Below are positions 13,080 to 26,155 of a stretch of 64,000 nucleotides of DNA, in pieces. Source of the stretch: Blumeriella jaapii (taxonomy: Eukaryota > Ascomycota > Leotiomycetes > Helotiales > Drepanopezizaceae); the NCBI GenBank assembly GCA_009599575.1, contig VWND01000067.1, forward strand, positions 868,001-932,000, given 5' to 3'. How positions within the stretch are numbered: position 1 is the stretch's first letter; the number at the start of each line of letters is the position of its first letter. Below the pieces are notes generated by a model. That model had not been told where the DNA came from, searched no databases, and worked only from the letters and a program-made list of their open reading frames with translations. The position numbers and the translations under genes are program-made.

Positions 13080-14950
13080 CTGTTTTATTTTAAATCGATC
13101 TAGCGCCTGATTTGCCGGGCGATAATTTTTAATTATAATTTTAAAGTTTAACTTGCGCGCTTTCTCGTATAAAGCCATTTTCATATTCGCGCCGAAGGAC
13201 TTTTTAAAGCTTTACTTTGCTTTATCCTGTTTTGCAATAATAAACTTTGTTAATTCTTTTTTTCTAAATTTTCATAATTTTCTGACGTTTTTATCGCGTC
13301 GGTCAAAATGCTTCGGATATGCTTTGCATATTTTCGATTAATTATTAATTTTGAAAATTAAAACTAGTCGATAATCGTTTTGTTAAAAAAGCTTTTATGA
13401 AAAATTATTATTTCCGAAATCTGGACGTTTGAATCGACCGTAAAATAAAGTTCTAATTATCTTCGATTTTTATTAAATTTTTTATTTCCGAAAATTTGCT
13501 TTTGTTTTTCAAAATATCTAGATCCATTAATATTAAAAAAAAAAATTTATCGTAAGCTTTAAAAGTTTTTTAAAAGAATTTAAAATCGGCTTTGGTTTTG
13601 ATAATAGCTTTAATGGAAAGGGATTTTCATTTCTTTTTGTAAAATCTGAAGGTTGCTCGTTTGATAATAATAGCTTTTCTTTTGTATTATGTTTTCTTAG
13701 CACATCGAGTTTTGCTGATTTGCGCCGCTATTATAACCGTCCGTTAATATCTGATATTTAACGTTTTAAGCTTTTTTGTTATTCGCGTTTTCGATAAATT
13801 TTACGGTTTTTTAAAGCTTTAGCCTAGTTATAAAACTGGGATTTTAATTTTTCGAAAAGTAAAACTTGGATTTATTAAATACTACGTTGCGGTTCGTAAT
13901 TATACGAATTAGCTGAAAAATGTAGATTTTGTGAATATCAAAAGCGTTATATTTAATTAAATATCCGATATGTTTTTTCGAAAGGATTTTAAATGTTTTT
14001 TTGTGTTTTATAGCTTTCAGATTTTTCATTATTAAATACGCACGAGCTTCGTACGTATCAACTTTGCTTTAATTTGATTTAAGGTCGGTTGTACGCGCTT
14101 TTATAATAGCAAGTCGTAGTACCGGAAATATTGCTTAAATTAATTATACAAAATTTTATTCGGAAATTTAAATTGTTTTTTTAGAAGCGGCGATATATTA
14201 TATAAATACGCAGCTGCTTTTTTCGTTTCGGGCCAAAAAAAAATCAAAAGGCCCGCCCCGATTTTTATTTTTATCGAACGCTTAATGATTTTTTTTTTGC
14301 TCGTTCGATCGAGCCGTTAAATTAATGGACGTAAAATGAAATTAATTCCAGATCGATATTTTCGCGCTTCGTTTATTTTTAATATTCCGAAATAATATTT
14401 TTTTGCTTTGGAATTACCGACGATTTATTGTTTTATCGAATTTTGCAAATAAAAAAAGTGTATTAGCGTTTTATTTATGCGTCGAACGTTTGAAAACGAT
14501 TTAAAACGATTTTTAAATTTTTCGTTTTGATAGCAAAAGCTTAAATCTTTTTATTATATTCGTTTTTTATTAAAAATATTTACGTCGAGCCGTTGTAAAC
14601 CTTTTTACGATTTTAAAATTATCGCAAAAGTTTTAGCCGATACGAAAAAAAAGCTTAAGAAATTTATTTTTTAATATCGCTTTTGAAATTATTTGTTCGA
14701 AATACGTAATAGCATACTTTTCGTATTTTATTCTAATTGAACTTTTGATTTTGATTTTACGAATATTTTCGATCAGCTTTTCGAACACGTTTTTTTTAAA
14801 TGGCCCGAACGAAAATATTATAAGCGCGCGTCGTTATTCCGATCGTACGTAAATACGCTGCTTTTTTTAAATTTATAGCGCGTACGACGTTTCGAAGTTA
14901 TATAAATTATTAGACCGAGCGAATTACGTTTTAGAAAATTCAAATTGTTA
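13080..14950 (-). pseudogene. Copia integrase relic (minus)
   Basis: Minus-strand relic of the C integrase and linker, equal to about 52548-54420 of the other copy. Stop-free part 13844-14029 reads KHIGYLIKYNAFDIHKIY and then IRIITNRNVVF, the C-terminal Copia integrase block just after the catalytic core. The core itself (about 14100-14700) is broken by many stops. It is followed toward 13080 by the variable linker before RT. Confidence 0.8.
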
Positions 14951-16558
14951 TATGAAAAATGCGAATAAAAAATGCAATTGATTTAAATATATTTCAATGT
15001 ATAAAAATCGGCGATCGTTTAAGATTAACGTTTTAAAATAAAGCTTTTAAAGCTTTTAAAACGAAAAGTATTGTTTGATTTTTCAAATTAGTAATTTTTT
15101 TTAGCCAAAATACTAGCGGAAATAATATTAGTAATAAAATCAAAAACGAACGCCACGTTATTAAAAACTATATTTTAAAACTTTTTATTTTTTCTGCGAA
15201 AAATCTTTTTTATTAAACGATTTTTTTTTCGACGATTGAAAGATTTTATAAATTTGCATAAAAGTTGTTTGTAGAATTATTAATTTTTTTATAAGTTTTT
15301 TCGATGAAAAGTTTTTTGTCGTTTAATATATAAGTTTTAAAACAATTATTAAAATAAATGCTTTTATTTAAAAAATAATATTAACTAGGTTTTGAAATCA
15401 AAACGTTGATTTCGAAATGCTTTTTAATCGTATTAAAACAAAAAAAAAAGAAAATGGCCGTGAAAGACTTTTTCTGATCGTTTTTAAAAATTGATTTTGA
15501 AATTTATTTTGGCTTAGTTATTAGGATTTTAAGAATTTTGTTAATTGCGACCATTTGAATGTTTTTTTTTATTTAAAACTTTTAAAACTTTTTTATAATT
15601 GGAAAATAGCTTTTTTCGCATTTCAGCGATCTTTTGTTTGTTTGAAAAATTAAAAAAAATATTTTTACGACGATTATTTATAGCGTACAAAAGCTTTTTA
15701 CAATCGGTTAAGGGATAAAAATAGTGTTTCTTGAAAGTGTCGTATAAACAGTTATACTTTTTTTTTTTTTTTTTTTTACGATTTTTTCGGGATATCGTTG
15801 TTTTTTAAAATCGAAAAAGGAAATGGCGAAAACTCCGACCTTTCGGCCTGAATTATCGAATCTTCGATTGTTTTTTAAAAAAAAATTAATTAAAAAGCTT
15901 AATTCCATTGGAATTTTTTTTAATAAAAAAGTCGGCAAATTCGTTTTTCAAATACTTAGCTTTTTTGCCGTTCGTTTATTATAAGTTGATATATACGGCG
16001 ATTGCGTCGAGAAAATTAATAACAGCGTGGCGGCTATTTATGTTAGAAATTTTATATTCGATAATTGTTGTATAAACGGTTTGCTATTTTTTTTTTTATT
16101 CGGATATATTCACCCTTTTATTATACGCTTTACGAAAAGTGTTTTTGTAGTCAGATTTAACGGAGCTAATTACGGAAAAATATGCAAAAGTAATATTTTT
16201 TTCAAAATACGAACGAATGCCTGAAATAATTTTTGCTTTTTTTCGTAATGTAAAATTTTAACTTTTCGCATATTTTTATTTATTAACGAATTTTTTTACA
16301 AATTAATATAGAAATTAACGTACGCTGTTTTATTATTAATAGCGTTGATTTCCGATTAAGCGATTGCAAAATTTATCAAATTAGTTTTTATAATTTAAAA
16401 AATTTAGTGGAGCAATTTCGGATAGCCAGTAATATAATTTAACTATTTTTTTAAGCTTTTTAAATAGTTTTTGAAAAAGTGATCGATTTTATTTTTTAAA
16501 TCGTCGAAAATCAAAATAGCTGATCGAGGCCTGTCGGAAAAATTATTTATCGAAACGG
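14950..16558 (-). pseudogene. Copia gag and protease relic (minus)
   Basis: Minus-strand counterpart of about 32290-33926. The protease/pre-integrase block (about 15070-15400) carries the Copia signature of a NVAF..DFIINI-type segment. The homopolymer of 17 T at about 15760-15777 sits where the other copy has a 38-A run at 33067-33104. It ends at 16558, where a G1 LTR starts. Confidence 0.65.
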
Positions 16559-16824
16559 TGTAAAAGTAGGTAGGAAAACCAGACTGATACGGCCATATGT
16601 CGGTAGGTAAGATAGTCTAGGGAATCTCTAGAAAAGACTGAAAAAAGGAAAAGAAAAATAATGAAAGTATAAATTGGACTGCGTGTTTATAATACTATTT
16701 AAAAGGGTGCTTTGCTTTTATATCTGTTGAAAATAATTAATAGCAAAAGGTCTCGAAAGGGTCTATGCTTCGACTATAATTAAAACTACTAAATTTTATT
16801 AATACAAAATATTACCGTTTTATA
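16559..16824 (-). repeat. G1 3' LTR (minus orientation)
   Basis: Reverse-strand LTR beginning TGTAAAAGTAGG on the plus strand and ending ACCGTTTTATA. It is the same family as 41143-41409 and 52125-52391. The outer (left) 150 bp are much less mutated than the inner part. Confidence 0.9.
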
Positions 16825-16899
16825 TTCTGTTTTAAATAATATACGTAATCGTTTTTGACTACGATTAAAAAAAATTATAATTCTAATAAATGCAATTTA

Positions 16900-18730
16900 G
16901 TTTATTTTACGTAGTTTAAAAATAATTAATTAAAACCGAATTTTTTAAACTCAGATTTTTTTTATTTTCTAATCCGTTTTTGATTTTATTATTATCGGCT
17001 TTTATAAAAAAGTAGCGTTTCGCTTTTCGTATAAATTATTTTGTTGATTCTGCTTTTTTAAAAAATGGCTTAATAATCCGTTATTCGAAGTATCGTTTTA
17101 ATTAACGAACGTTTTAATAGCTTTTTCGTCGATAATATTATTAAGCGTCGCAGCGATAAAAGCTTTTTACGATTTTTTTTCGTAAATAATAAATTTCAGC
17201 TTTTAAACGTGGTTTTACGCTTTATAAAAAATGCTAAAAGGTTTTGTATTAAAATCGTAAAAATAATCGATTAATTCGTCGTAATTAAAAACGATTAACG
17301 CTTTTGCTTCGCGTAAAACTAATAAATCGAATTACGGCTATTTACCGACGAATGCTTTTGAAAAAGCTTCGAAGCTTAGAAAAAAAATTATTTTACGAAA
17401 TAATTCGAAAATAATCGTTTGCAACCGAAATTATCGAAAGTATTACGATTGTTTTTGTCGTAATACAAATAATATCAGATTGTTTATCAAAGCGTCGTTT
17501 TCGAAACAATTTTTATATTTTTGCGCCGTATAATTATTCGAACAAATTAGTATCGCGCCGTCGGTTTTTTAGATTTTAAATCTGACGAATACTTTTTGCT
17601 TAATCGAAAAGCTAACAGAAATTATTGCGTTTTTTATTTCGTAGTTTTCGGTTTCGTAGTCCGATGAAATAGCTAAGGCTATTATTTTAAACGCGCTAGG
17701 ATACGAAAAAGCTAGGCTTTTTTAAATAGTATTAATTAGTTTAACGTCGTAATATAATTGCAGATAAGTTTCGATTATTTTCGAATTGTATACGAATGCA
17801 AGCAAAACGTAATAATCGAAAATAGCGTCGATAAGATTTTCGATTTTTTCTTTTTTTTAAAAATCGGCGATATCGAATTTTATAATTATAATACGATCGG
17901 AACCAGCGAAACTTAAAACGATCGGAACGTTAAAATAAACTACGAAGCAGCAGTTTCCGAGGTTTCGAATAACTAAAACAGTAAAATAAAGGCCGGAATG
18001 CATTTTAAAAGCTTGCTGAATAAAATTATAAAATATATTAGCGAAAAAAGCTGTAAGCGCTTTTTGGGTTTTAACCAATCGAAAATAATATTTATATATA
18101 ATTTTTTTTTCTTATAAAATATAGCAATAATTTGTTTTTTCCGTTGTAAAACTTTACGTAATTAACGAATTCGCAGTTTAATTTAAATATATTTTAAAAT
18201 ACATCTTCGATCGAAAAGCCAGAAAAATCGGTTTTTAAAAATACTTATTATTTCCATTTTTTTTTGTTTTAATCAAATTTTATAATCGCGCTGAAAACTT
18301 TAGGATTTGTTTTAAAATTCGCGTAGCATAAATAAGCTTTAGCTCGCGTTTTAATAATTCTCGCAGTTTTTCGTCGGAATATAAATTAATTATTAAAATC
18401 AATTTCGAATACGTCGTAATCCGAATTTTTAATAATAACGAATCGGCTAGCGAAACCGATTACGTCGACTTTTTTTTATAATCAAATCGCAATACGCCGC
18501 GTAATAACGCATATAAAAATAATAAAACTTGCCGTTTTTTTTAATATTAATATTATTCGTAAAAACGAAATTAAAAAATCGGAGTTTTTCAACGAAAAAA
18601 AATTCGAATAAAAACGGAATACCGTTTTCAAAAGTTTTTTTTATTTATTTTAACGTATTATATTTGCAATTTTCCGAAAAAAGTTTAATTTAATTTTCGT
18701 TCGAAACAAAAAAAAAAGCTGACGAATTTA
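16900..18730 (-). pseudogene. G1 ORF3 relic, C-terminal two thirds
   Basis: Minus-strand relic of the extra G1 ORF next to the 3' LTR. Stop-free part 17857-18078 (73 codons) contains VIRNLGNCCFVVYFNVPI and RIIIIKFDIADF, matching the same segment at about 50970-51090. It shows that ORF3 lies directly upstream of the 3' LTR in a second independent copy. Function unknown. Confidence 0.6.
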
Positions 18731-19231
18731 AATTTTATCGATATTTTAAATATATTCTATTATATAACGTCGAAATTTAGAAAAATCTTTTTTATTATTA
18801 AAATTTAATCTGAAATTTTTTAGTCCGACGTCGTTAAAGTAAAAAAATGCAATATCGAAAATGCAAATTATAGAATTTTTATATACGATTTATACGAATT
18901 ACATGATTGAATTAATAGATTTTATAAATATTTTTATTATACGCAGCAAGCCGATCCGAATTTAAACTATTATTATATTTCGAAATTGTAAATTAAATAT
19001 TTAATAATCGTAATTTGAAAACAAATCGAAAAAAAAGCGATCGTTAATTTTACGAATTCGTTTGAAAATTAATTAACGTTAAATAGCATATTAACGTTTC
19101 GTATCGTTATTATATTTATTTCGACGATTGCGATAATAAGTTTGTAAATTTTTTTTTTCGTAATAATAAACTATTTGTTTTTATATAACCCGTAGTAAAA
19201 TTCGAAGATTTTTTGCTTAATTCGTTTTTTA
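18731..19231 (-). pseudogene. G1 reverse transcriptase fragment
   Basis: Reverse complement matches about 45330-45836: the RT start with AKQKI..EF-like wording near 19210 (GCAAAAAATCTTCGAATTTT on the minus strand), the palm region, and SPTS-like remains of the catalytic loop near 18840. It is joined to ORF3 by the internal deletion and cut at 19232 by G2-e. Confidence 0.75.
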
Positions 19232-19240
19232 TATAACGAT
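19232..19240 (+). mobile_element. G2-e: first 9 bp of 5' LTR
   Basis: TATAACGAT is the RIP-altered start of a plus-strand G2 LTR (TGTGACGAC). The rest of this LTR starts at 61375 with ACGATTC. The 5 bp ACGAT (19236-19240) is repeated at 61375-61379, so G2-d inserted nine bases into the LTR of G2-e. Short, but both flanks agree. Confidence 0.75.
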
Positions 19241-19509
19241 TGTGACGATCTAATCAGTCGGAGGGCTGGGAGATTAATCAACTGGTCGCCGTGTTTATAT
19301 GGTATGAAAAACGAGCCTTTGGTTTTGTAACAAAAATATTTATTTAAAATTAACATTTGCAAAAAGCAGAAATTGTTAAAAAGAAAAAGCTTTATATATT
19401 ATAAATAGTTTTTATAATTAATAAAAAACTTATCAAAAGACCAGGAAGCTTGCAGCTATACGCAGTTGCTGGGATAATACGAAAAATAGCAAAAAAATAA
19501 GTCGTTATA
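19241..19509 (-). repeat. G2-d 3' LTR (minus)
   Basis: Begins TGTGACGATCTAATC and ends GTCGTTATA. The outer (left) side is clean; the inner side is mutated. The purine tract of the minus strand (TTATTTTCCC on plus) follows immediately. Confidence 0.93.
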
Positions 19510-20017
19510 TTATTTTCCCGTTCGAAAAAAGCGCGGTTTCGAGTTTTTATTTATTGGTACGTCGCTATTTAAATCATCGTACGAATCTAAACTTTCAGAA
19601 TACGTTTTCAGCTAATTTATAAGTTTTGTAAAAGAATCGGGGAACTTTTTATGCGTTAAATAAAAGTCGCGTATTTTCAAAGGAATATATATAAAATCAG
19701 ACGCTGAGTATTACGTAAGATTTTTATTTAAGCTTATTTAAAAAGCTTTATATTAAAAGGTTTTCCGCTGTATTCGACAAGCGATTAATTTTTCGATTTC
19801 GTATTTAAGCTTATTAATTATATTAATAAATTCAAGGATTAAATTAATTTGATTTGAAAGCGCGTCGTCAATTGTTTTGCGCAGTCGATTAGCGTGAAAA
19901 ACTGGGTGTACGTTTATAATATTAAGGAGGTTTAGTTTAAAAGCGTTGTCGAAAATTTTGATTATAATTTTAAAAAGGCCGTTTGTAAGATTGTCGAGCT
20001 TGCGGAAGGGCCGGAAG
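19510..20017 (-). pseudogene. G2-d integrase end with chromodomain
   Basis: Minus-strand relic of the pol C-terminus. The stretch 19753-20058 reads LDNLTNGLFKII..FDNAF and then NANRLRKT-like and KYEIEKLIACRIQ, the start of the chromodomain. It is interrupted at 20018 by the LTR of G2-c within the word GGGCCGGAAG. Confidence 0.85.
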
Positions 20018-20283
20018 TGTAACGATCTAATCAGTCGGAGGGCTGGGAGATCAGTCAACTGGTCGCCGTGTTCATATGATATAAAAAACGAGCCTTTGAT
20101 TTTGTAATAAAAATATTCACTTAGAATTAATAACTGCAGAAAACAAAAATTATTAAAAGGAAAGAGCCTTATATATATAAATAATTTCCACAGTTGATAG
20201 AAAGATCCACCAGAAAACCAGGAAGCTTGTAGCTACACGTAATTGCTGGAATGATACGAGGGGCAAAAAAGTAAATCGTTATA
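20018..20283 (-). repeat. G2-c 3' LTR (minus)
   Basis: Starts TGTAACGATCTAATC and ends AAATCGTTATA. Outer left part is nearly clean (GGAGGGCTGGGAGATCAG); inner part is mutated. Confidence 0.95.
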
Positions 20284-20289
20284 TTATTC

Positions 20290-23200
20290 TTCCGTCCGAA
20301 AAAAGCGCGCTTTCGAACTTTTATTTATTAGTACGTTGCTATCCAAATGATCGTACGAATTCAAATTTTCGGAATACGCTTTTAGCCAGTTTACAAGTAT
20401 TGCAGAAAGACCGGGGAGCTTTTTATGCGTTAAATGAAAATCGCGCATTTTTAAAAGGACGTATATAAAATCAGACGCGGAATACTACGTAAGATTTTCA
20501 TTTAAACCTATTTAAAAAGCTTTATATTAAAAAGTTTTTCGCTGTATTCGACAGGCGATTAATTTTTCGATTTTATATTCAAGCTTATTAATTATATTAA
20601 TAAATTTAAAAGCTGGGTTAATTTGATTTAAAAGCGCGTTGTCAGCTGTTTTACGCAGTCGATTAGCGTGGAAAACTGGATATACGTTTATAATATTAGA
20701 AAGGTCTAGTTTAAAAGCGTTGTCGAAAATTTTGGTTATAATTTTAAAAAGGCCATTTGTAAAATTGTCGAGCTTGCGAAAGGGCCGGAAGGTCGGAAAT
20801 AGACGCATATCGAATTATACGTAGTCGCTAACGCTAAAATCGATCGCGCGGCGAAACTTATTCGTATTTTTTTTTATTTTATCGTAGATTTATTAAAAGT
20901 GCGATTTGGCGAAATTCCAGGCGTCGTAATAGCGGCGAGCGTACGCACGAGCTTCGTTTGCGTTTAGCTTATATAAAAAATCAAAGAAAAAAGAAATATC
21001 GAGCTTTTAGTTTCAATTAATATAAGAAGTATAACCGTATACAATTTTAAAAAATAAAAAGCTATTTAAATTTTCGTAAAAAAAAACTAATTAAGCGAAA
21101 TTTATTATTGGAAAAAATTCGTTTTAATCGTTTTAATAAAAGTTTACGAAAAGTCGAAAGCGTTTTTGCAAATATTAATTGTAAATTTCGGTGTGACCGT
21201 CGGTTTCGAAATAAACGGCTGTCGAAAGCTTTAATTGCGTACCGAGTATTTTATTTAATTCAAACCAGAAAATAAACTAATATTAAAAGCCACGATCGCT
21301 AATAATACTTTTTAAAAGGCCAAAATATTTATATATATAAAATATATACAGTTTAGCGAAGCTTCGAACGTCGATATTTTTATAGCAAAAAATCGAAATA
21401 GCTTGCTTGAAAAAGCGATTTATTATTACGAACACGTTATCGTAACCGTGTTTGTTTTTGTTAAAATTGCAAAAATCTATTATAAGATATTTTTAAAAAT
21501 AATCATAAATAAAAAAAGGTTAAAAAAAGCCGGGGCGCTTATTTTTTAAAACAAACCTTTTTCGATAAGCGTAGCAGTTGCGATAATATTATTTTACGAA
21601 GCTTATTATATCTCGCTAATAATATTAATCCGAAAGCAATTGCGTAGTTTTGCGAGCGCTGAAATAAGCGGTGGAAATCTGATCGTGCATTTTTCGTACG
21701 AAAGCCAAACGAAAATAATCGACGTCTGATATTATTAAGCGACCGTAATATTATAATAAATCGCGTTTAAATATATACGAAATATTATTATCGTCGTTTT
21801 TTTTCGTAGCGTTTCGTACAGCTTTTTTTCGAAAAGCTATTAAGCTGCTAGCTATGCGATTAGCGTAGAAAATTTAATTAATAATACGAAATACGAAAAA
21901 AAAATCAGCTATTTCAACGATAAAAACAGCTGTTTCGGAGGCCGTAGAAAATCGAAATTTTTTAATTAAAAAATAATAATCGATCTGATTTGCTCGAAAA
22001 AGGATTTGCAGGCGCTAAATGCGTTTAAAAAAGTTTTCGCGATCTAGTTCGCTTATATAACGTATTAATGCGTCAGTCAAAAAATTGTATTTATTTGGTT
22101 TGTACGTAATAAAAAAGTTATAATCGGCGAAAAACTCGGTTCAGCGTGCTTATCGAACGTTTAAAAATTTAAAAGTTATAAAATACTTTAAGGTTTTATA
22201 ATTAATAATAATTTTGATTTAATAAACTAAGCTAATTAATTTAGCACGAAAATTGTTTAAAAATCTTACGATTGCGAGCATTTTTTTGTCGTATACGACG
22301 TAGTTTAGCTTTGCGAAAGTTATAATTTTGTTGAAATAAGCGATTAAAAACTAATCGTCGTTATAAAATTGCGAAAGCACAAAAGCTATTACGCCGTCGA
22401 AAACGTCAGTTTTTAATATGCAGAAAAAGTTTTGTTTGTGATATTATAAAACTAATACAGTAATAAAGGCTAGTATAAAAAGGTCGAAATTCTCCTGACA
22501 TTTAAAAATAAAATTGTAAAAAACGTTAATTTTGATTAAATAAACCAAAAGCTTTGCAATTATACCGTCGTTTCGAATAAAACGTCGGTAAAAATTACAA
22601 AAACCAAAAAAGCTTTATATACTTTTTATAATAATAAAAGGCTTTTAATAAGCGACTACGAAGATTTTTTTTAAATTTACTTTTAAGCTTTTAGTCGAAA
22701 TAATAAAGCTTAAATAACGGATTCGAATAACGTTGAATTTAAACTTTCGAATATCGGTCTGTAATTTAATATTAGCGAATTTTAAAGCATTTTACGAACG
22801 TATATAACGTGTTTTAAAAGATCGGACGAATAAATAAAAATATTATTTAAATATATAATATAAAAATCGTTTAAATAATCGAAAAAAACGTCGTTTATAT
22901 AACGTTAATAAATTGCGGATTTATTAATAAAACCAAAAAATAGTATTTTGCATTTATAAGCGCCGTAACGCGTACGAAACGTCGTTAGTTTTTTATTGGC
23001 GGAATTTATTCGAATTTTATAAAAAGTTTAACGAATATCGAGCTTCGTAAAAATTCGCGCTTTCGAAAAACGAGCAAAGGTTTTATCGATAAAAAAAAAA
23101 AAAAAGCGATTTTTACGAATAATATTATTAAAAGCTCGATAATCGATACAAAAACGTAGTAAACCGTCGGGTTTTTTAGCGAAAAGCATTAAAACAGCGA

Positions 23201-23765
23201 AGAAAGCGGTGGATGGTTCGATAAAGCTTTTGTTAAAATTATTTTACAAATAGGTTTTGATAATTTCGAGCTTTGGAATCGATATTTTGTATAAAAGAAT
23301 ATATTTCAGTTTTTTTTTTTTTATAATAAGCTCGATTTTATAATCGTAAGGCCGGTAAAAAGCTAGCTCGTTACTAGCGGCTTTAGAAAATACGTGTTCG
23401 AAGTTTTTGTACTCCGGAGAAAAAGATTCGAAAAAAAGTTCGTTCGAAATTAGCTCTGCTAAGCTAATTAAAAGGGTCGAAATCGATATTTCGTTAATTT
23501 TAAAACGTTCGAAAAAACTGTAAAATTGGGTTTTAAAAAAAGTGTTGTACGTAAAGTCGTTTAGTATTTTATCGATTTCGTATAAAAAGATTAAAAACAT
23601 TTTAATTGCTTTTTTTCTAAAAATCAGCTTAAAAGCGTATATAATAATTTGGCAAATAGAAATTAAATAAACAGTAGGTTGAAAGATTCGTTTTCGAATT
23701 GGTCGTTTAAAAAGTTTAAAAAAAAGTTGGTTTGAATTATCGATTATATTAAGCTGAAAGGCCAT
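20290..23765 (-). pseudogene. G2-c pol: RT, RNase H, integrase, chromodomain
   Basis: Minus-strand polyprotein relic. From 23765 leftward: a segment upstream of RT, then the RT start with EYKNFEHVFSKAA and YRPYDYKIEL (about 23330-23400), a Gypsy hallmark. RT palm follows with the YLDD loop near 22850 mutated, RNase H (about 22050-22420), integrase zinc region (about 21580-21680), core (about 21040-21450), and a chromodomain-type end (about 20370-20600). The stretch 20527-20808 is stop-free and reads LDNFTNGLFKIITKIFDNAF and DFEYKIEKLIAC-like words. Same enzyme set as G2-a; many stops. Confidence 0.85.
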
Positions 23766-23816
23766 CGCGGCGAAGGCTTTTTTTCGGTTTTTAATATAAT
23801 TGTTTTTCGTAAAACA

Positions 23817-23847
<31 letters not shown>

Positions 23848-24299
23848 TCATAGAAAAAGGATCGGCAGCCTGGAAAAGCGGTAGTATGATTTCTTATATT
23901 ATTTTATTAGCGTCGCTATCGAAATTAGCACCGCGAATAAAATTCGATTTTTTTCGCGCTTCGCATAGCGTCGTAAGTCTGTTATAATTAATTAAGATTT
24001 TTGTTACGTTTTACAGCGTCGTTTTAATAGCGAAATTAAATTTTTCGAAAATGCAAATAAAAGATTTTAATACAACGAACGTAAAAAGCTGTAAAAAGGT
24101 AAGATTTCGGCTAATAAAGCTTGCGTTTATTACAATTTAATAAAATTTAATATTCGGCTAACCAAGCTTTTCTTAGAATTATATTATGATTTTCGAAGTT
24201 GGTAATTAAAAAAAGAATAAACGATTGTATTCGGTTATTAATAATAAGATTAAAAAGCGTAAAATATGTAATTAAATGGCTACGAATTTTATTATACCT

Positions 24300-25800
24300 T
24301 TTTACAAAAAAAAAAGCCGGGAAAAATTAAATTAAAAGTTTAAAAAAAAAAAAGGATTTAATTAGCGCCGAATCGATTAACGCATAACCGTTCGTTTTAA
24401 AATCGGCGAGCGCTTTTTTTTTATACGAAAAGCTATTTTTAATAAGCGTAACGGAAATTGTTAATAAATCGTTATTAAAAAGCTTCCGAACGTTAAAATA
24501 ACGCATATCGCGCAATACGCTTAAAAAAAAGGCTTGTTTAAGCCTGAGCGTTTTCTCGATTAGCGAAAAAGCTTTTAACTTTTTCGTGTGCGTTTTAAAA
24601 ATCGTTTGGAAAAAAAATTTCGTTTTTATTATTATTATCGAAAACCGAATTTTCAGCCGGTTCGATTTCGTTTATATTTATTAATCTGGAAAAGCTTTTG
24701 AATAAAACCGAAGGTCGGCCCGTAAAAAATCGTACAAATTGGCTTTTCTGAACTTTTCAATATAAAATAAAAAACGAGCGTTATCGTTGATCCGATCGAA
24801 AAAAAAAAACGCCAAAGAAAGCGTTTTGGCGTGGAAAAAAAGAAAAAACAGCCAAAGGCTGAAAAGAAGCTTATAAAGCATTTAAACGATTTTCGTACGT
24901 ACGATTTGATTCGTAATACGCTTTAATTAAAAACTTATTATTTTGATAAATAATAAATTTGATTAAAAAGCGATTCGCGTATAAAATTCGTTCAGCTAAT
25001 TGATTTTGTTTTTTTTAACGAACGGCGGTAGACTAATTTTTAAAAATCGTTGTACGCGTTTATTTCAAATGCAGTTTTTTTCGTAAACGCTTTGATATTT
25101 TATCGCGGAGAACGTTTCGAAGCTATTTGTTAATTCGTATTTGAGCGTTCGCTGCGAAAATGAAAAATCGCAAGTAAAATCGCTAAAAATCGTTGTACGT
25201 ATTTATTACAAGCATTTTAAATTCGTTTTCGGCTTTTTAAACGTTTAAAAAATCGGCCAGAAAATCGGCGACTTTTTCTATCAATTTTTCGGAAAATATA
25301 AAATCGGAACGGTTTAAAATACGCGGAATGAAAAACTCTTTTGTTATATTTTCGGTTTGATCGAATATATAATTTTTGCAAAATCGATCGCCAGCGAAAT
25401 AATCGTAGTAAAATTCGAGGTTGTCGAAAATTCTAGTTTTTTAATAACGTGTTTTGTAATTTTTACTATTATTTAACTTAAACTTAAAATTCGGAACGCG
25501 TTTTATACGAGGTAGTCGAAAATCAGCAGATAAATAGGAATTATAATATTTAAAAAACGCGCTAGGATTTTAGCCGTTAAAAAAGGATTTAAAAAAAGTT
25601 CGCGAAAAGCGTAGAAATTAATTTGCAGCGTTTATTAATTGAAATAAAACGTTGCGAAAAAAAAAAAAAAAAAAATTCGCGATTAGCAAAAGCACGTTCG
25701 ATAGATTTTACTAAACGCTTTAATTAAAAAGTTTATCGCAGTCGTATAATTTTCAAAAGTTGTCGTTTACGCTTTTGCGCTTTTTTCAATTGATTTTGCA
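24300..25800 (-). pseudogene. G2-c gag and protease relic
   Basis: Protease at about 24100-24515: MRDMRYFNVRKLF, then ADFKTNGYALIDSALI, where DFKTN is a RIP form of the DSGAN active site. Gag lies at about 24600-25760, with a stop-free part 24681-24881 (FFDRINDNARFLFYIEKF). Low-complexity T runs near 25880-25900 mark the leader. Same order as in G2-a. Confidence 0.75.
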
Positions 25801-26155
25801 AAAGTTTTAATTAACCGTTTTCAGCGCTAAGTTGCAAAAAAAAAAATAGCAGGCGAAATAATTAGCGCTCTGTCTTTTTTTTTTTTTTTTTTTTTTTTTC
25901 GGAAAAAAAATTGTTTTTCAGAAAAAAAAGCTTTTGAAGGAGGCTGTTTTTTCGCTGATTAAAAAAAAGGTTAAAATATAATAGCAAAAGCTAAAAAGCT
26001 TTGCTAAAAAAGAGATCGTTAAACAAAAGCCATTTTTCGCAAAATGCGGAAATAGACTTTTTTACGACCGGTCGATTATTTTGATATAATTCGTAAGAAA
26101 TTCGAAAAAAGAAATAGTTACGCCGTCGCTAGCGTAAAAAAAAAGTTGTTAATAA

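Larger units (their letters stand above)
6050..16558 (-). mobile_element. C Ty1/Copia remnant (minus), split by G2-a
   Basis: Reverse-oriented Copia copy: 6050-6671 plus 13075-16558 match about 54430-55050 and 32290-54430 (minus the nested G3) of the C copy at 31448-58282. No LTR of this copy remains. The left end is fused to G1 at 6050; the right end meets a G1 LTR at 16559. It holds empty sites that prove two nested insertions elsewhere: GTTAT at 14947-14951 (reverse of the G3 target GTAAC) and the region facing 54421-54425. It hosts G2-a with GATAG duplications at 6667-6671 and 13075-13079. Confidence 0.85.
16559..19231 (-). mobile_element. G1 internally deleted copy (minus)
   Basis: Minus-strand G1 copy inserted in the Copia remnant. 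From left to right: 3' LTR (16559-16824), extra ORF (to about 18730), then directly RT sequence (18731-19231). Compared with the complete copy, about 4.4 kb (roughly 45837-50220: most of RT, RNase H, integrase, spacer and the start of ORF3) is missing at a junction near 18730 with only a few bases of shared A/T sequence. It is interrupted at 19232 by G2-e, so its 5' end is not in the window. Confidence 0.85.

Noticed and set aside
1231..19231. The two minus-strand G1 pieces (1231-6050 and 16559-19231) as halves of one element split by Copia
   Set aside because: They overlap in content (both carry the same part of ORF3) and the order is wrong; they are separate copies.
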